DNA from: Trichosphaerium sp. ATCC 40318
Lineage: Eukaryota > Discosea > Flabellinia > Trichosidae
Length of the DNA: 64,000 bases
Reading direction: 5' to 3'
NCBI GenBank assembly: GCA_038496445.1
Contig: JALMLS010000440.1
Location: 186,001-250,000 of the forward strand
A program made the position numbers and the translations under genes. Shown piece after piece: positions 34,128-46,187 of this stretch. The notes below the pieces were generated by a model. It worked only from the letters and a program-made list of their open reading frames with translations, made no database searches and had not been told where the DNA came from. Within the stretch, counting starts at the first letter, position 1. Each line of letters starts with the position of its first letter.

Positions 34128-34781
34128 TACAAAGAGACCAACAGTCTGAATCTTCCAGTAGGCCATCAGCTGACTTTCTATTGTTCTTTGTAAAATCGTA
34201 AAAAAAGTTTAAAGCAGTATGATACGCTATGCGTTGGAGCAGTTATGTTAGTGGTAAACTAGAAGGGGTGCACAATGAGGTCGCATTCAAATTGCTATAG
34301 TAAAAGCAACGAATAGGTGAGTAAATATTTCAAACTAGGGATTCTATCAAAAGGCTTCATCTATTGCACGTTTTTTCTGCAATTTCTGTTTCTAAAGTGA
34401 GTAATTGTTTTCAAATTCTCCGTACACGTTTCCCCATAACACCTCTAAAGAAAAAAGAACCGGGCATATTGAACTTATGATTCACAATGTGATCACAAAA
34501 GTATCCCCGGTAAACGAAACTAGCAGTTATTTGTTTAAGGATCCTTTAAGTAGAGACATTCGTGAAAGGCATTTTGAGTTTTATTCTACAAAGCAGGGGA
34601 AACTCGGACTAACTCATCATTTTGCTTGGTATGTTCTTTGAACCATTGGAATCGTCATTGTCCCGAATAAGATACTAGCGGGTTAAAATCACGTTTATTG
34701 GAGTATTAATTGGTTCTTAATTAAGCCAGGTGTGGATTCTTATCCTTAAATCATATTTAGATGAGCTAGTGATCACGAACT
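34128..34781. other. Spacer between the Frizzled-like paralogues
   Basis: About 650 bases without recognisable genes; it should hold the promoter of paralogue 2. The first and second genes share sequence just before their ATGs (an AAT/TTT-rich leader and ATGGCTCCCAATCTG at the start), as expected from tandem duplication. Confidence 0.5.
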
Positions 34782-37501
34782 ATGGCTCCCAATCTGTTTT
34801 TAACGCTTTGGATTTGTTTATTTATAATTGTACCTGTTGTACAATCCATCTGCGCTCCTTACACTCATAATATAACTGGGACGCCGCACAGGTGCGTAAA
34901 ATAGTGTCAGACAAACAGCAATTAAACAAAAATCAGAGCCTATTGAATTTAAAAAAAGCTACTGTCCGCTGCGTGCCCACGTGTTATACGCCGTAAACGA
35001 GTATTTTACTCAAGCGTCGTCATAATATTTATTAAAGAAACCATTTTAAACACTCGCTTCAAGCACTAATACTCCTCATTTTTTAAAACGTGTACCGCAC
35101 GTGATACTTCAAAAAAACTAAAATGGGCAAAAACTCAAGTCTGCAATTTACCATCTAATATTGTAACTAACGCAATGTAGGTGTGATAGTGCTATTGAAG
35201 ACGAAACAATTGTTTACCTTACGCAAGACAAAACTCAGGAAGAAATTCAAACGTAATTATTATTCCTCAGCACGTTTTTCGTCTTTAGACTTTTTGTCCC
35301 CTTAAACGCTCCGATGCTGTTTGGTAATTAATTATAGCGTCATTGAAAAGGAGTTCAAGTTTCTCGACGTTTTAGATTTCGTGGGTGGTTCATCATGCAA
35401 GCAATCAATAATTTTATTTGTTTGTCAGAGTGCTTTTAAGACATGTAATGATTCATATCCGGATGGTTTTGCTTCACCTTGCCGTGAAAAATGTGAAGAA
35501 ATTGGAGCTCTGTGCACTCCATTCTTGGCCCTTGCAGATGTGGATCTACCAGATTGCGATGAGTTGTCTCAGCAATGTAACAACACCAGCTCCAATTCGA
35601 CATGTACTTTTTTTTTCAATCTCTAATCAAATAATGTTATCTCACCTCTCTTAGTACAAGCAAGTGAATTGGTTTGCTATCCGCCTTACCTATTTCCAGA
35701 TCCTAAATCTACAAAGCAGTCTTACAGTAAGTGCTAATATTGCCAGTACTATTTACATTTCTAGATGAGGGACCTTGTTATTCATGTCCGGCAGCTGCAT
35801 TCTCTAACTCGTCACAAAGAATCTTGGATATATTCACTGCTATTGTAAGTGGTATAGGTGCCTTACTCGCCTTAGCGGCCTTCTTCATGTTCATTGGAAG
35901 TTCTAGGTAAGAAGAGTAGCACACATAATATCGTTGTTTACTAACACCTTTCAGGTTTCGTACTTTCCAAACTCAATTCTTTCCAATCATCTCAGCAGAT
36001 GCTTTTGCTATGGGAATATGCGTCCTTGTATGTACAATATCACCAAATGCATTTGTGTGTGAAAGTAAAGCAAGATTAGCTCATGTATGGCATGTACCAT
36101 GTACCATTCAAGGTACGTCTGAAACAAAGGTAGTAAGCATCTTGTAACAATACATAGGAATGTTTCTCATATTTGCTGCAAATCAACTCCTTGTCACCTG
36201 GGGTTTAATGGCAACTAATCTTGCATACATAACTTTCAGAGGTACTAAGCTTGTAAGTGGCAAGTTTCCATTACATTACAGAGTTGTACGTACTTTTCAA
36301 ACAAAATCACAAAGAGAAACTTATGAGGATTTTTAAGATTGTGTACTGTGTACTATGGGGTATACCAAGCGCAATAACGTTTATTTGCTTGGTGAGTGGA
36401 TTAATCGAAGCAATACCAGGACTACCATTTTGTTTCAGTACGGATAGCCTTCCCTCTTTTAGCTCTTTGTGCTTCGGAGAAAATAGCTCTGATGTTGTAC
36501 AACTATTTTCCAAATTTGTTAATTTTTGTTAAGTTACAATCGGGCATAGATGGGCCCAATGGTTATTTTATTTCGGTTTTCCGATGATCCCATGTACGAT
36601 TATTGGTGTTGCATCTCTTTCTTATTTACTGCTTCCAGCCACATTCATTGGTGTTGGATCCCTTCTCTATTTACTCTACCATTTTTATACAGTACAAACA
36701 CTTCTTTCGAAAAAGCATGATTTGACTTCATTTCTCTAGCAACCACAAGTAGCAGCAAGTTCGAAATCAAAATCTCAAACGAGGAATCTTGTCATTGCTC
36801 ATCTTGTTTGTTATCTTGGTGCTATACTTTACACATTAGGGTACGTTCACATCAACCTTTTTGATAGCACGTGCAGTCCGTTTTTCAATATCTGCTCTAA
36901 AAAAACATGTTCATTTTTTTTTCTGTGCAAGCTAATGTAGTTTTTTAGGTATCGTTTGTATTCAGAGTCACTTACTAATGTTGTGGCAACCAATTTTAGA
37001 AAGTGTGCCAATGAAAACTTAGGCAATATAGATAAATGTTTTGAGAACGATATTGTTAGTCTACCAGCAACGCTTATCTTCGTCTTTAGCATTGGAGGTA
37101 CACAAGTTTTTTCCTTTACTTTTTTTCAATTCGATTTTTCTTCATTAAGCGATCACGTGATTTTTCCAAATACGTTTAATTGTTGTAAAAATATATTACT
37201 AATCAAAAATTCAAGGTGTTGGTATTCTTTTATTTGTTACATTTTTGTTTGGAAGGTAAACAACTTTAGCCTTTTTATTTACTTTATGATTTTTTTTAAA
37301 CTTGAAGTTTCTCATTCATCTCTGACATGCCTTTTGTAAAGATCATTTCGGGTTCTCATTGCAAGCTATTTTGGACCTTTCTGGAAACAAACTTTCGGTC
37401 AATTTTCAAGTAGTGACACGCCAAGTACAAATTCAGAAGGCTTGAGTAGTATTGCTACAAAAAGAGCGTCAACAATACAAACGAGAGGATCAACAGCATG
37501 A
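34782..37501 (+). CDS. Frizzled-like seven-helix receptor with CRD, paralogue 2
   Basis: The signal peptide (LFIIVPVVQS) is followed by a Frizzled-type cysteine-rich domain with ten cysteines: CAPYTHN, RCDSAIEDET, SCKQSIILFVCQSAFKTCND, CREKCEEIGALC, DCDELSQQCNN. After QASELVCYPPYLFPDPKS comes NEGPCYSCPAA and the membrane helices. Among these are SGIGALLALAAFFMFIG, FLIFAANQLLVTWGLMA, GIPSAITFICLVSGLIEA, WLFYFGFPMIPCTIIGV, NLVIAHLVCYLGAILYTLG and LPATLIFVFSIGG. The tail is short and Ser/Thr-rich (SSSDTPSTNSEG) and lacks the KTxxxW Dishevelled motif. At least ten exons are needed, one intron only 31 nt (about 36289-36319). The segment IIGVASLSYLL is repeated as FIGVGSLLYLL. Such receptors are known in Dictyostelium and other amoebozoans; ligand unknown. 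Confidence 0.8.
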
Positions 37502-39067
37502 ATCTTATTCCATTTGAATAATACTAAATAATAATAAAGCATGATCTACAAGTTGTATAAGTAACATTACCATCCAATATTTCTAATTGTAGCTTTTTTA
37601 TCCACAGAATTGCCTACGTTTTATATCTGATAAATATGCAGCAAAAACCATGAGAATTTGGATGATTTGAGCTAGTATTGTAAATACATGCAGTTGCACA
37701 ACAATAAAACATACTCATAGGAGCATCTTCCATCATGGTGCTTGCTATATCTAATGCATATTGTTCATGAAAAAGACAGCCAGACCAATCTTGATGCCCA
37801 GGGACGGTTAAGGACAATTAAAGCAGTTTATGGTGCAGTAATCCTCCTTGACAAAAGGCCAACCTAGGGTAGGATAAGCATTTCTCCAGCCATCATCATA
37901 ATAGCATAACTCAGCTTGATACTCTTGTCCGCCATAGTGGTAGAACTTTAGTGGCTCATCAATGATAATTTTGTAGCCATTCACAGAAACTATTTTCCTG
38001 AGTTCGTTTTCATGGAGTTGTTCTCCATCAATAAAAATTGATGTTACAAACACCATTTCTTGACCTGCTTCTCCAAGATATACTAAACATTATTAGGATC
38101 AGTATAGGGGTTGAGTGACAATGCTTACAAGTTCGGCCTAAACGCGACCATGTTGGGTAAAATCTCTTTCCATGAATTTCGCCCTGGTCATACACTGCTA
38201 TACCTTCCTATGTTGAAAGTCAATACAATGGATTTAGTGTCTGGAGGTAGGAGCTTACGTTATGATAACTTGATCGTATTCACCAGCTGGTTTAGCACCG
38301 TGAAATGTAATTGTAATGTTAGAGTTAAAACGACATGGATGGAGCAAAAGTGTACTTGTTCACCAAAACCTGTGATAAGAATGTTTAGGTAGGAGCTCAT
38401 TCAAAGAAAACGAGTCGTTTACCTTTGTGTTGGCTGGGAGAGTGATGGTTTGGTCAGAAGTAGGTACTACTGATCCAGGCCACGTGCTTTCTTCTTGCCA
38501 TAAGTTTAATCCAGCTTCATTATGCGGACAACCAACTCGTTGATAAACAGACACTTCAGGTTGTGGTCTGATGTGAAAAAATACGAGGTTAGAGTAACTT
38601 GGCTAATCAAACGTGACTTACGGTTTTCTTGCTGTTATCCTTGTTGTACAGCTTGGTAATAAACTTGATATGAATGGTGCTTCAGGTGTTTCTATACGCA
38701 TATTCTTCATTTCAAACTCGGATTGAATAAACTGTTCGGAAGCACCATTGTCAAGCCAAAATAAGAATATCCGGTAGGTTTCAATGAGAACACGTGATTT
38801 TTCAACACAAACCATTATTTTGTTACATTTTTAGAACTACGGTTACATGGTGCATACACAGTATCGCCTCCAGAGATACCTTGAGTGATTTTGAAATGTT
38901 CAATCAGTTATTTCACGTTGATTGGGCTCTTTTCGGCGCTTCTTTGGTGAGCGTACAGCGCTCCTACGTAAAATACTTGTTACAGTGCTGTTTTATGGAA
39001 AAAAAAGGTACAAAGCTCCAAACACACGAGATTTCTTGGTTAAAATAACAATGTAGCTACTTACCAA

Positions 39068-39075
39068 CAGCTGCC
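39068..39075. repeat. 8-bp target-site duplication, left copy
   Basis: CAGCTGCC directly precedes the left terminal inverted repeat. The same eight bases follow the right end at 46180-46187. Confidence 0.85.
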
Positions 39076-39588
39076 TAACGCCCTTCCGTTATGAATACAA
39101 GCAATATTCATATTCATTGTCCCATAAGCCATATTCATTAATATCTCTATGCGCTGAATAAGCCCAGCTCACTGAAATGAAGTAAAACCGTTCGGAAACA
39201 ACTCCGCTGTTCTTTTATAGAGCTGCCGTGCTGTTTTTGGCGGTGCTGAAAATGCAAAAAATATGCATCCAAATGCGCATGGATGTTAGCCTTTTTTTAC
39301 ATTTGCAAAAAAAGCAAAAAGCTGTGTTATCTCGCCAAATGTTACCTCAAATCACACATAGGCTATTTTACCATTGATACAAACCATGAAAGTACATAAC
39401 ACATTTAGACAACACCTCAGTACGGCTCACAAAACAAGTAGAGAAGTTAAATACAACAGCATTCTACCTAAAACAAATAGTTAGGTGTAACCCGCCTTCC
39501 TCAGTTACACAAAATGCTTCTCCTATACTACAGAAGCCCCAAATACAAGTGTTTAGTATGGGATATTATCTATACCAATGTATACAAT

Positions 39589-42500
39589 CTAGTGGCACTT
39601 GTAAAAGCATTTTGTACAATAAAACTGTGGAATGGTAACAAGCTTTGTTTTTCCATCAATTGTAACCCATTGCCGATACATAGGGCATCCACTGCAAAAC
39701 CTACAGTTGTTAGATATATACGAGAAGGATTATTACAGTGTCCTATTCCTATTTTTGCAAGCTCTTCTAGAACAATTTGAATACTTTAGCTGGCGTAAAT
39801 GCTGATGGTAATCTGATTGTGAAAGTGACAAAAGTTCATGACTTCGTTTGTTTGATTTGGTTTTCATCTTAATTGGCTGGTGTGTAGGGTGTAATAAAGC
39901 ATGTTTCACACACTGTCGCTCGGTTGGTGGTTCTTGTACAGTTGTGGTTGTACATCTTAATCGTTTTGATGACCTTGATGGCTTTCTTTGCTTGTGTGCA
40001 TCAATTGATAGTTTTTTATGCCACTCTCTTAAAGAGAATTAGATAAAACAATAGGCTTACAGGTCTAAAATTTTCGAGCTGTTTTTATGGTAGATACCAT
40101 GGATTTGTGGTATAATTATACCATCGATTACAATTTTATACCACAAATTCCAGTATAATATACCATAAATCAAAGGATTTATACCATAAAACAGCCAAAT
40201 TATACCATAAATATGCAGTAAAAAGTGCGAATTTATACCATATTTTTTCACCTGAAAAAATGCAATATATGGTATAATTCTACCATAAAACATGGTATAA
40301 AACACAGTATAATACCACAAAGTCTGGTATATTATACCTTAAAACTTGGTAGATTATACCACAAAACCAGGTGTATTATACCGTGTAAAAACTGTTCTAA
40401 TAATAAAACCACATTTATTAATACATTTTTTTGTTTACATCCGTGACTTTTGGTTTTGTCCATATCCTCTTTTGTGGTAGTTGACACATCAAATAACCTT
40501 CAAAAAAAATATTGTACTTGCTGTAAGTGCATCGAATGGACATAGCATGAAAACTAGAAGAAGAATTAGTGAAGGCTTGATGCACAAAATAAATAGTCGT
40601 ACAAAAATTGCTGTTTTGTTGTGGTGGCAGCACTGGGAGTAACAAATGACCTGTGCGGTGGAGCCAAACCAAGGCTAAAACAAAGAAATTAAAATAACTG
40701 CCAACTTCATCGGAAACAAGTTCTAGCAGAATTGTACCTGTTAGCTAACACATCTTGGTTTTTTTTTTATCATCTATCTAGCTTGGTTAAAACCTATGGC
40801 AAGCGGCTTCAAAACAACTACTTTTAGCGTACCTTGTGTTGTGCGGGCGATAAACTGGACAAGACTTAGTTTTGTGCTCTGACTTAGCCAATTGGTTTAC
40901 AATATCACTCGTAAGGTCAACGCATGGGTGTGAAGCCTAAATGCTATCTGTTCTGGCAAATGCGGGCGTTTAGTAGGGAAAAATTCAAAAAAATCCAAAA
41001 AAATCCAAAAAAAACCAAAAAAATCAAAAAATGGGTAGACTCTGAAACAAATTGGCCTTATAGCACTATTCACGCGTTTTAACATGCATTGGAGCATATA
41101 TCAAAAATGTCAAAAAAAAATAAATAATTTTGCTCCTGATTTGGTAAATGAGGCTGTATGGCGTTGATTGAGTGTAAAAATGCCTATGGAGGGGAGAAAA
41201 AAATGAGAGCCGGAGAAAAAAACCTCCAATTGGAGGTTTTTTGCGAATGGGCATTTTTCGAGCGCTAAACGCGTTTTTGGTGTGTCTACCACTGTAGCGT
41301 TCTAACATGGGTACGCGGAGTGGTTTCTTCCTCAAATACCATTAATCGGAGAAAGTTGGCCAATTTATCCCTAAAACGCCCGTAATTGGGGCGCGTTACC
41401 AGATTTCTCTCTTAAAACTGTTTTTCACACATTTATATGCCAATTATGTTCAACAACGGCTACTGTCAAAGCATTGTGTGGTATGGCATTTGTGTAGGTC
41501 CATATGCTATTAAATCAAGTGCAGACCAAGTGAGCTTTGACTAACTTATACTTATACAGTATAATACCACGGTATAATACCACATTTTATGGTATAATTA
41601 TATGGTATAATGCACGGTATACAATACTGTAAAATACAGTATAATACCATGGTATAATACTGTGTTTTATGGTATAATTATATGGTATAATGCATGTATA
41701 ATATACTTTAAAATGCAGTATAATACCATGGTATAGTACCATGTTTTATGGTATAATTATATGGTATAATGCATGGTATAATATACTGTAAAATGTGGTA
41801 TAATACCATGGTATAATACTGTGTTTTATGGTATAATTATATGGTATAATGCATGGTATAATATACTTTAAAATGCAGTATAATACCATGGTATAGTACC
41901 ATGTTTTATGGTATAATTATATTCTATAAATTGAGATATGGTATAAACATGGTATAATGGCTGTTATACCATTTGTCCAAAAAACATGGTATTATACCAT
42001 ATTTTATGGTATAATTATATGGTATAATTATGGATTATACTGAGCTTGTACCATAAAAGGTGATTATACCATAAAATATGGTATTATACCATGATAATTT
42101 TCAGACCTGTATGTGTTGTTTAAAATGCATACCTACACTGTGAGCATGATGGCTTTCGCTGGCGTATAGTGTAAGGTCTTTTGGAAGTGAGTTTCAACAA
42201 CAGATCTGCAACTTGGTTCATGTACATGGGATAACTTATTGAAGTAGGATTCAGCATTGAATCCAGCAAAAAGATGAAGCAAGAAACAAATCACTAAACT
42301 CATTAGTGTAGCCATACAATAACTACGTACAAGTATGCTGCCAATAAAGCTGTGGTCCAACGTGTGTGTTTTGTGGAATGGATACGTTTGTACTTAAGCA
42401 CACTAAAAACAGTCAATGGCATAAAACACAGTATTACAGACAATCTGTTGAAAATATCACAGCAGTTCTTCAGTTCTGAATATGCGTGTACTGGTTCTGG

Positions 42501-45500
42501 CTTGTTTACAGCTTTTTTATCTGATTTGGTTGTTTTTTTGCTTGATACAAAAACAGATGGATTGCCAATGTTTGATATGTACTTTTATGTCTTTGAACAT
42601 ACCAACACAAACAACCATTGTTTATAGTGTCAGCATCATAAATCCAACAATGGGCTCCCACACCGTTGTTGGGAAGCATCTAACAAGCTTAAGGAATTTC
42701 GCCAAATGGTTACTTACTTGTCGCAAATGGTTTATCATATTTGGTGCTTTTTTGGAACTCATCAAGCCAACAAACTTAAATCTGTCATCATCTAAAAGCT
42801 TAGAAATGATTGGTGTAGTGTAGTACGAGTCAGTTGCTATAGTTATACGCTTTGTGTTGTCTTTTTTGAGTATTTGTGATGCTATATAATGTGCCATGTG
42901 AGATGGTGGAATAGTACTTTCTCCAAATCGCATTTCCAATATCCAGGCCAAACGTGCTTACCATTCTATCTTAATATTAATATGCTAAAGTTATCACCAT
43001 GTACCTTAAAACATAATTCAAAAACCCAAAAGCCCTCTTTAACTGGTTTACGTGAACAAAAACAAGTGAACCATATTTCTACACAAAGTCAAAATGCATT
43101 GTAATCAACATCGTACTTGCTCCTGGTAGTACAGTTTCATCCAAACACGACAATATTCCGGGATTAAAGTTTTTTTTAATAGTTGAATTCAGTAAGCTAC
43201 ATCCTTTAGCACTCATAGATTATTTCACATACCGTTGGACCTCTAAAGGCTGGTAGTCAATTTGTTTTGTGAGTTCTTGCCATTGCTCTTTTGTACAACT
43301 TGTTTTTATAGCTATTAATGGTATGTTAATAATACTTTGTTACGCAACATTAAATAAACATGCCTATATTCCCAAATTTTGTATCAGTACTCCAAAAATC
43401 GCTAAGAGTAAACTGTGGAGACAACTTCATTGTTAACAACACACCAAAGTAGTGTTCAATGCCTTTCATATTCCAAGAACCAGCACATGTCCATTTATGA
43501 TGTTTTTTTTTGTTACAAGAAGCAACATACTTCTTCACATCAATATGCGCTTGCAATGACTCCAATGTGGTAATGCCATTTTCTTCAGCCTTTTTAAGCC
43601 TCTTTTTTGTCTTTAACACCGTGTTTTTGTACCAGCTAGTTGAGACCACATCTTTCATTACTTAATATAAAATGACAGAACCTTATAATGTACCTGGATA
43701 GAACTCTACCGTTTTGTTTTGCATGTCGTGTGTATACTTGATTAGAGTGTATTTTTTAAGTGCATTGTACTGTTCTCGAAGATCATTTGGAAGTGTTCTA
43801 TACCCTACAAACTATTAAAGCAATAAAACCACATTTACCACCTTGATTTGAACACCGTTTAACCATTTGAAATAATGGATGTAACCACTGTTTTACTGCA
43901 TCACGTATGGAAGGAGGATAAGAGTGCTCCCAGACAGCGTTATTACTAGACTCTATATCAAGTATATCTTTGGCATTTATGTGCTTGAGTGGCTGTTGGT
44001 TAAGCTGTTTAAGTGTTTCGTTGTTGTGCCCAGTAATCCAATTCTATTCATGTAAGTAGTTACACATAGCTTTTTATCACATACTTTAGAAATAGTGTCC
44101 TGCTGGGCTTTCCATTCTTTAAATGCTCTCTTAAAGCCAGTTATTTCTTTTGCTTCTATTTCCCACATATCGTGTTCACAAGTTTTGTTACTAATTGTCA
44201 TCTTCACCCGTACAATCCACTTTCTATTGCCCTAGAACAACTTAGCTATTATATTGAAAAATGTCATAATACACACAGCCTTTTCAAACCACAAGGCCCT
44301 TCGTCTACCAAGTACAACAACAATAGAAATGCTCTTGTGTTTTGGACCAGGAACAAATATTGTAGCTTTAGCAGTCTCTTTATTTTCAACTGAAAAAGCC
44401 TCATCATGCTCATTGCTATTGTTGTTGGTGGGTACAAACATAGAATCAGAACTGTTGGGCTCATCAAGCAAGTCTATTTGAATAGTACTTCTTTTGGTGG
44501 TGCGAATGTTGTGACTATGTTTGACATCCAAAGTGACTTTATATGGATTATCACATTTGTATATTACACGCTGAACTCTCCACCCATCACCATGCACTTT
44601 TGTATTTGTCCCTACAGTTGTCAACTATTAATTTGTCAAAAAAAACAAACATGGGTTTGATTTAACACCAATAGTTGGGTTTTTCATGTTATCCACAAAC
44701 CACCAACCGCTGTTGGTGCTGACGTAACATGTAAAATGTTTTGGATTTGGCTGCCACATAATTATGTACTGTGCTTTCCACTCACTATGTAAAGTTAAAT
44801 GAAACCATAATTATGTTAGTACTGTTTGTTATGCATAAACAACTCTGGAATGATATTGAAATCATTCTTTGGCAGTACTGTAAGTAACAACGGCAAAGTA
44901 ATAGCCTATAATTGTGTAAGCACTGTAATGTTGAGATATTGTATGCCTTGATTTCTTTGGAACCACCATAGCGCATGTTTTGCAGTTTGAAGCTCTGCCA
45001 ATTTTCTTGTTTACCCATTCTTCAAAATTGTGTTGGACGCTTCTAGGTGCAAAAACAAACACAGGTTTTGTTTGGTATTCTATGCAATGTTATAGCTATA
45101 AATATGGGCACAATACCTTCACAGTTGCATTGTACATCATACTCATAGGTCGCATGAAAAGCAAGACATTGTTGTTGCACAAACTCATGAACAGCATCGA
45201 CATTGAATAGTGTTGAATATATGCCAGAACGTTGTTTGATATATGCCGCTTCAATCTTCTTTTTCTCCTTCGGAAAACGTTCGTAGAGATCAGCCAAAAA
45301 CTGTTTAATGAATAATTCTTTATTTTCTGTGCTTGGATCTCTCAAAAGCACTAAAAGAGTAGGAAACACCTAGCACGTGTAAATCCACTTGCAGCTTCAA
45401 AAAATGTACGTTATCACCAACAGACTGTAAACCTGTGTATACAGCATCCCAAGCACAGCTATGATTACGCCAGCTAACGAGAGGCCATTCATTAGGATCT

Positions 45501-45508
45501 ATCAACAA
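39589..45508 (-). CDS. PiggyBac-like transposase with N-terminal UCH/USP-like cysteine-protease part
   Basis: In coding order: WRNHSCAWDAVYTGL (about 45460) and PKHFTCYVSTNSGWWFVDN (about 44720) look like the Cys and His boxes of a papain-fold deubiquitinase-like peptidase. A variable linker follows, with HGDGWRVQRVIYKC and a Ser/Asn-rich stretch. The transposase core comes next: GIEHYFGVLLTMKLSPQFTL then SDFWSTD (about 43450), LSCLDETVLPG (about 43140), KPVKEGFWVFELC (about 43030), ITIATDSYYTTPIISKLL with FVGLMSSKKAP (about 42830-42750), and after the nested element a C-terminal zinc ribbon ending CRFCSGCPM, FYCTKCFYKCH and a stop at 39589. That order is the piggyBac (DDE_Tnp_1_7) plan. Several frame changes imply introns or decay. 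It is not certain that protease and transposase are one chain. Confidence 0.6.
41217..41242. repeat. 26-bp perfect palindrome
   Basis: Six A, then CCTCCAATTGGAGG, then six T: a perfect inverted repeat with no spacer in the middle of the nested element. Weaker pairing (AAAATGCC and GGGCATTTT) flanks it. It could extrude a cruciform or mark the element's centre. Confidence 0.8.
41543..41940. repeat. 80-bp tandem satellite, about five units
   Basis: The landmark TTTTATGGTATAATTATA recurs at about 41584, 41663, 41743, 41823 and 41903, every 80 bases. Each unit is built from GGTATAAT and its complement. Units alternate between GTATAATACTGTG and GTATAGTACCATG forms, a 160-bp higher-order period. 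A looser cluster of the same motif lies at about 40090-40400 at the other end of the element. Confidence 0.85.
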
Positions 45509-46179
45509 TTTACATTAGACGAGCTAATTGGGAAGCTTAAAGTAGATTGGCATCTTATTTAACTCGTAAACATGAGTGTGGTACTATTCCGAAGGAGTAT
45601 AAACCCATTGAAGACATCTTTCATTATTTAGCGTTTTTCGGTTCCGTACCTTCGTTCAACTGCACTTTAGAGGCCATAAAAACCCTACCTCTACAAGAAG
45701 TTCATGTTTGAAGCACTTAGACCTTGTAAAATATGAAACACGTGTGAACCACAAACCGTTTTTTTTATTCTCAACATTATGAGCTGTACTTGCAGGTAGC
45801 GGTTCTACAGTGTGTTTAAAGTTGTTTAACACTATTCAGAGTATCGGAAATCCTCTTTTAGCTATTCAGCGCATAGAGATATTCATTCATGAATATTCAT
45901 GGGCATTTGGCGAGTCACGAAGTTGAGGAGCTTTTGGTTTGTAGCACCTAGCGATGTTCCAAATGGATAGATTCAACAAGTTGCGTTTGAAAACCGAATC
46001 GGAATAGTCAACAGAACACCAAAACCCACAAATCCAGTCAAAAGCAGCCATCAAATTGCACAATTTTCGACCGTTTACTGTGTGCATGAATAATGAATGA
46101 ATTTTTTTAGTCGTGAATATTTGTGAATGTAGGCTGTATTTGAATATTCAAATTATTCATTCATAACGGAAGGGCGTTA

Positions 46180-46187
46180 CAGCTGCC
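46180..46187. repeat. 8-bp target-site duplication, right copy
   Basis: CAGCTGCC follows the right terminal repeat and matches the copy at 39068-39075 exactly. Confidence 0.85.

Larger units (their letters stand above)
40059..42110. mobile_element. Nested element with ACAGGTCT termini at a TA site
   Basis: The left end ACAGGTCTAAAATTTTC (from 40059) and the reverse complement of the right end ACAGGTCTGAAAATTATC (to 42110) match except for one gap and one base. TA lies outside both ends, as for Tc1/mariner-type insertions. Inside, both subterminal regions are dense in GGTATAAT/ATTATACC. The central 1.1 kb has no recognisable transposase, so the element is non-autonomous. It separates two coding parts of the outer transposase and probably sits in an intron there. 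Confidence 0.65.
39076..46179. mobile_element. 7.1-kb DNA transposon with piggyBac-like transposase and 8-bp target duplication
   Basis: The ends are exact inverted repeats of TAACGCCCTTCCGTTATGAA (39076 onward and back from 46179). Weaker inverted similarity extends inward to a shared GCGCATAGAGATATT (about 39145 and 45870). Perfect 8-bp duplications (CAGCTGCC) flank both ends, and the host reading frame resumes across them. The body carries a minus-strand transposase with a protease-like N-terminal part (39589-45508). A second element (40059-42110) is nested inside. piggyBac elements normally insert at TTAA, so an 8-bp duplication of a GC-rich site is unexpected. hAT, P and KDZ elements make 8-bp duplications, but their transposases do not look like this. 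Confidence 0.85.

Noticed and set aside
40980-41030. AAAAATCC runs as a possible telomere-like or CRISPR-like repeat
   Set aside because: Irregular spacing and length; simple A-rich slippage.
41066-41335. Frames on both strands within the nested element
   Set aside because: They run through the palindrome and A/T tracts and show no transposase motifs.
45887-46087. A 66-codon minus-strand frame inside the right end of the 7.1 kb element, with NGRKLCNLMAAFDWICGFWC, faintly like a PIF/Harbinger transposase core
   Set aside because: Too short, motif match weak, and it lies within the terminal repeat region; not listed as a gene.
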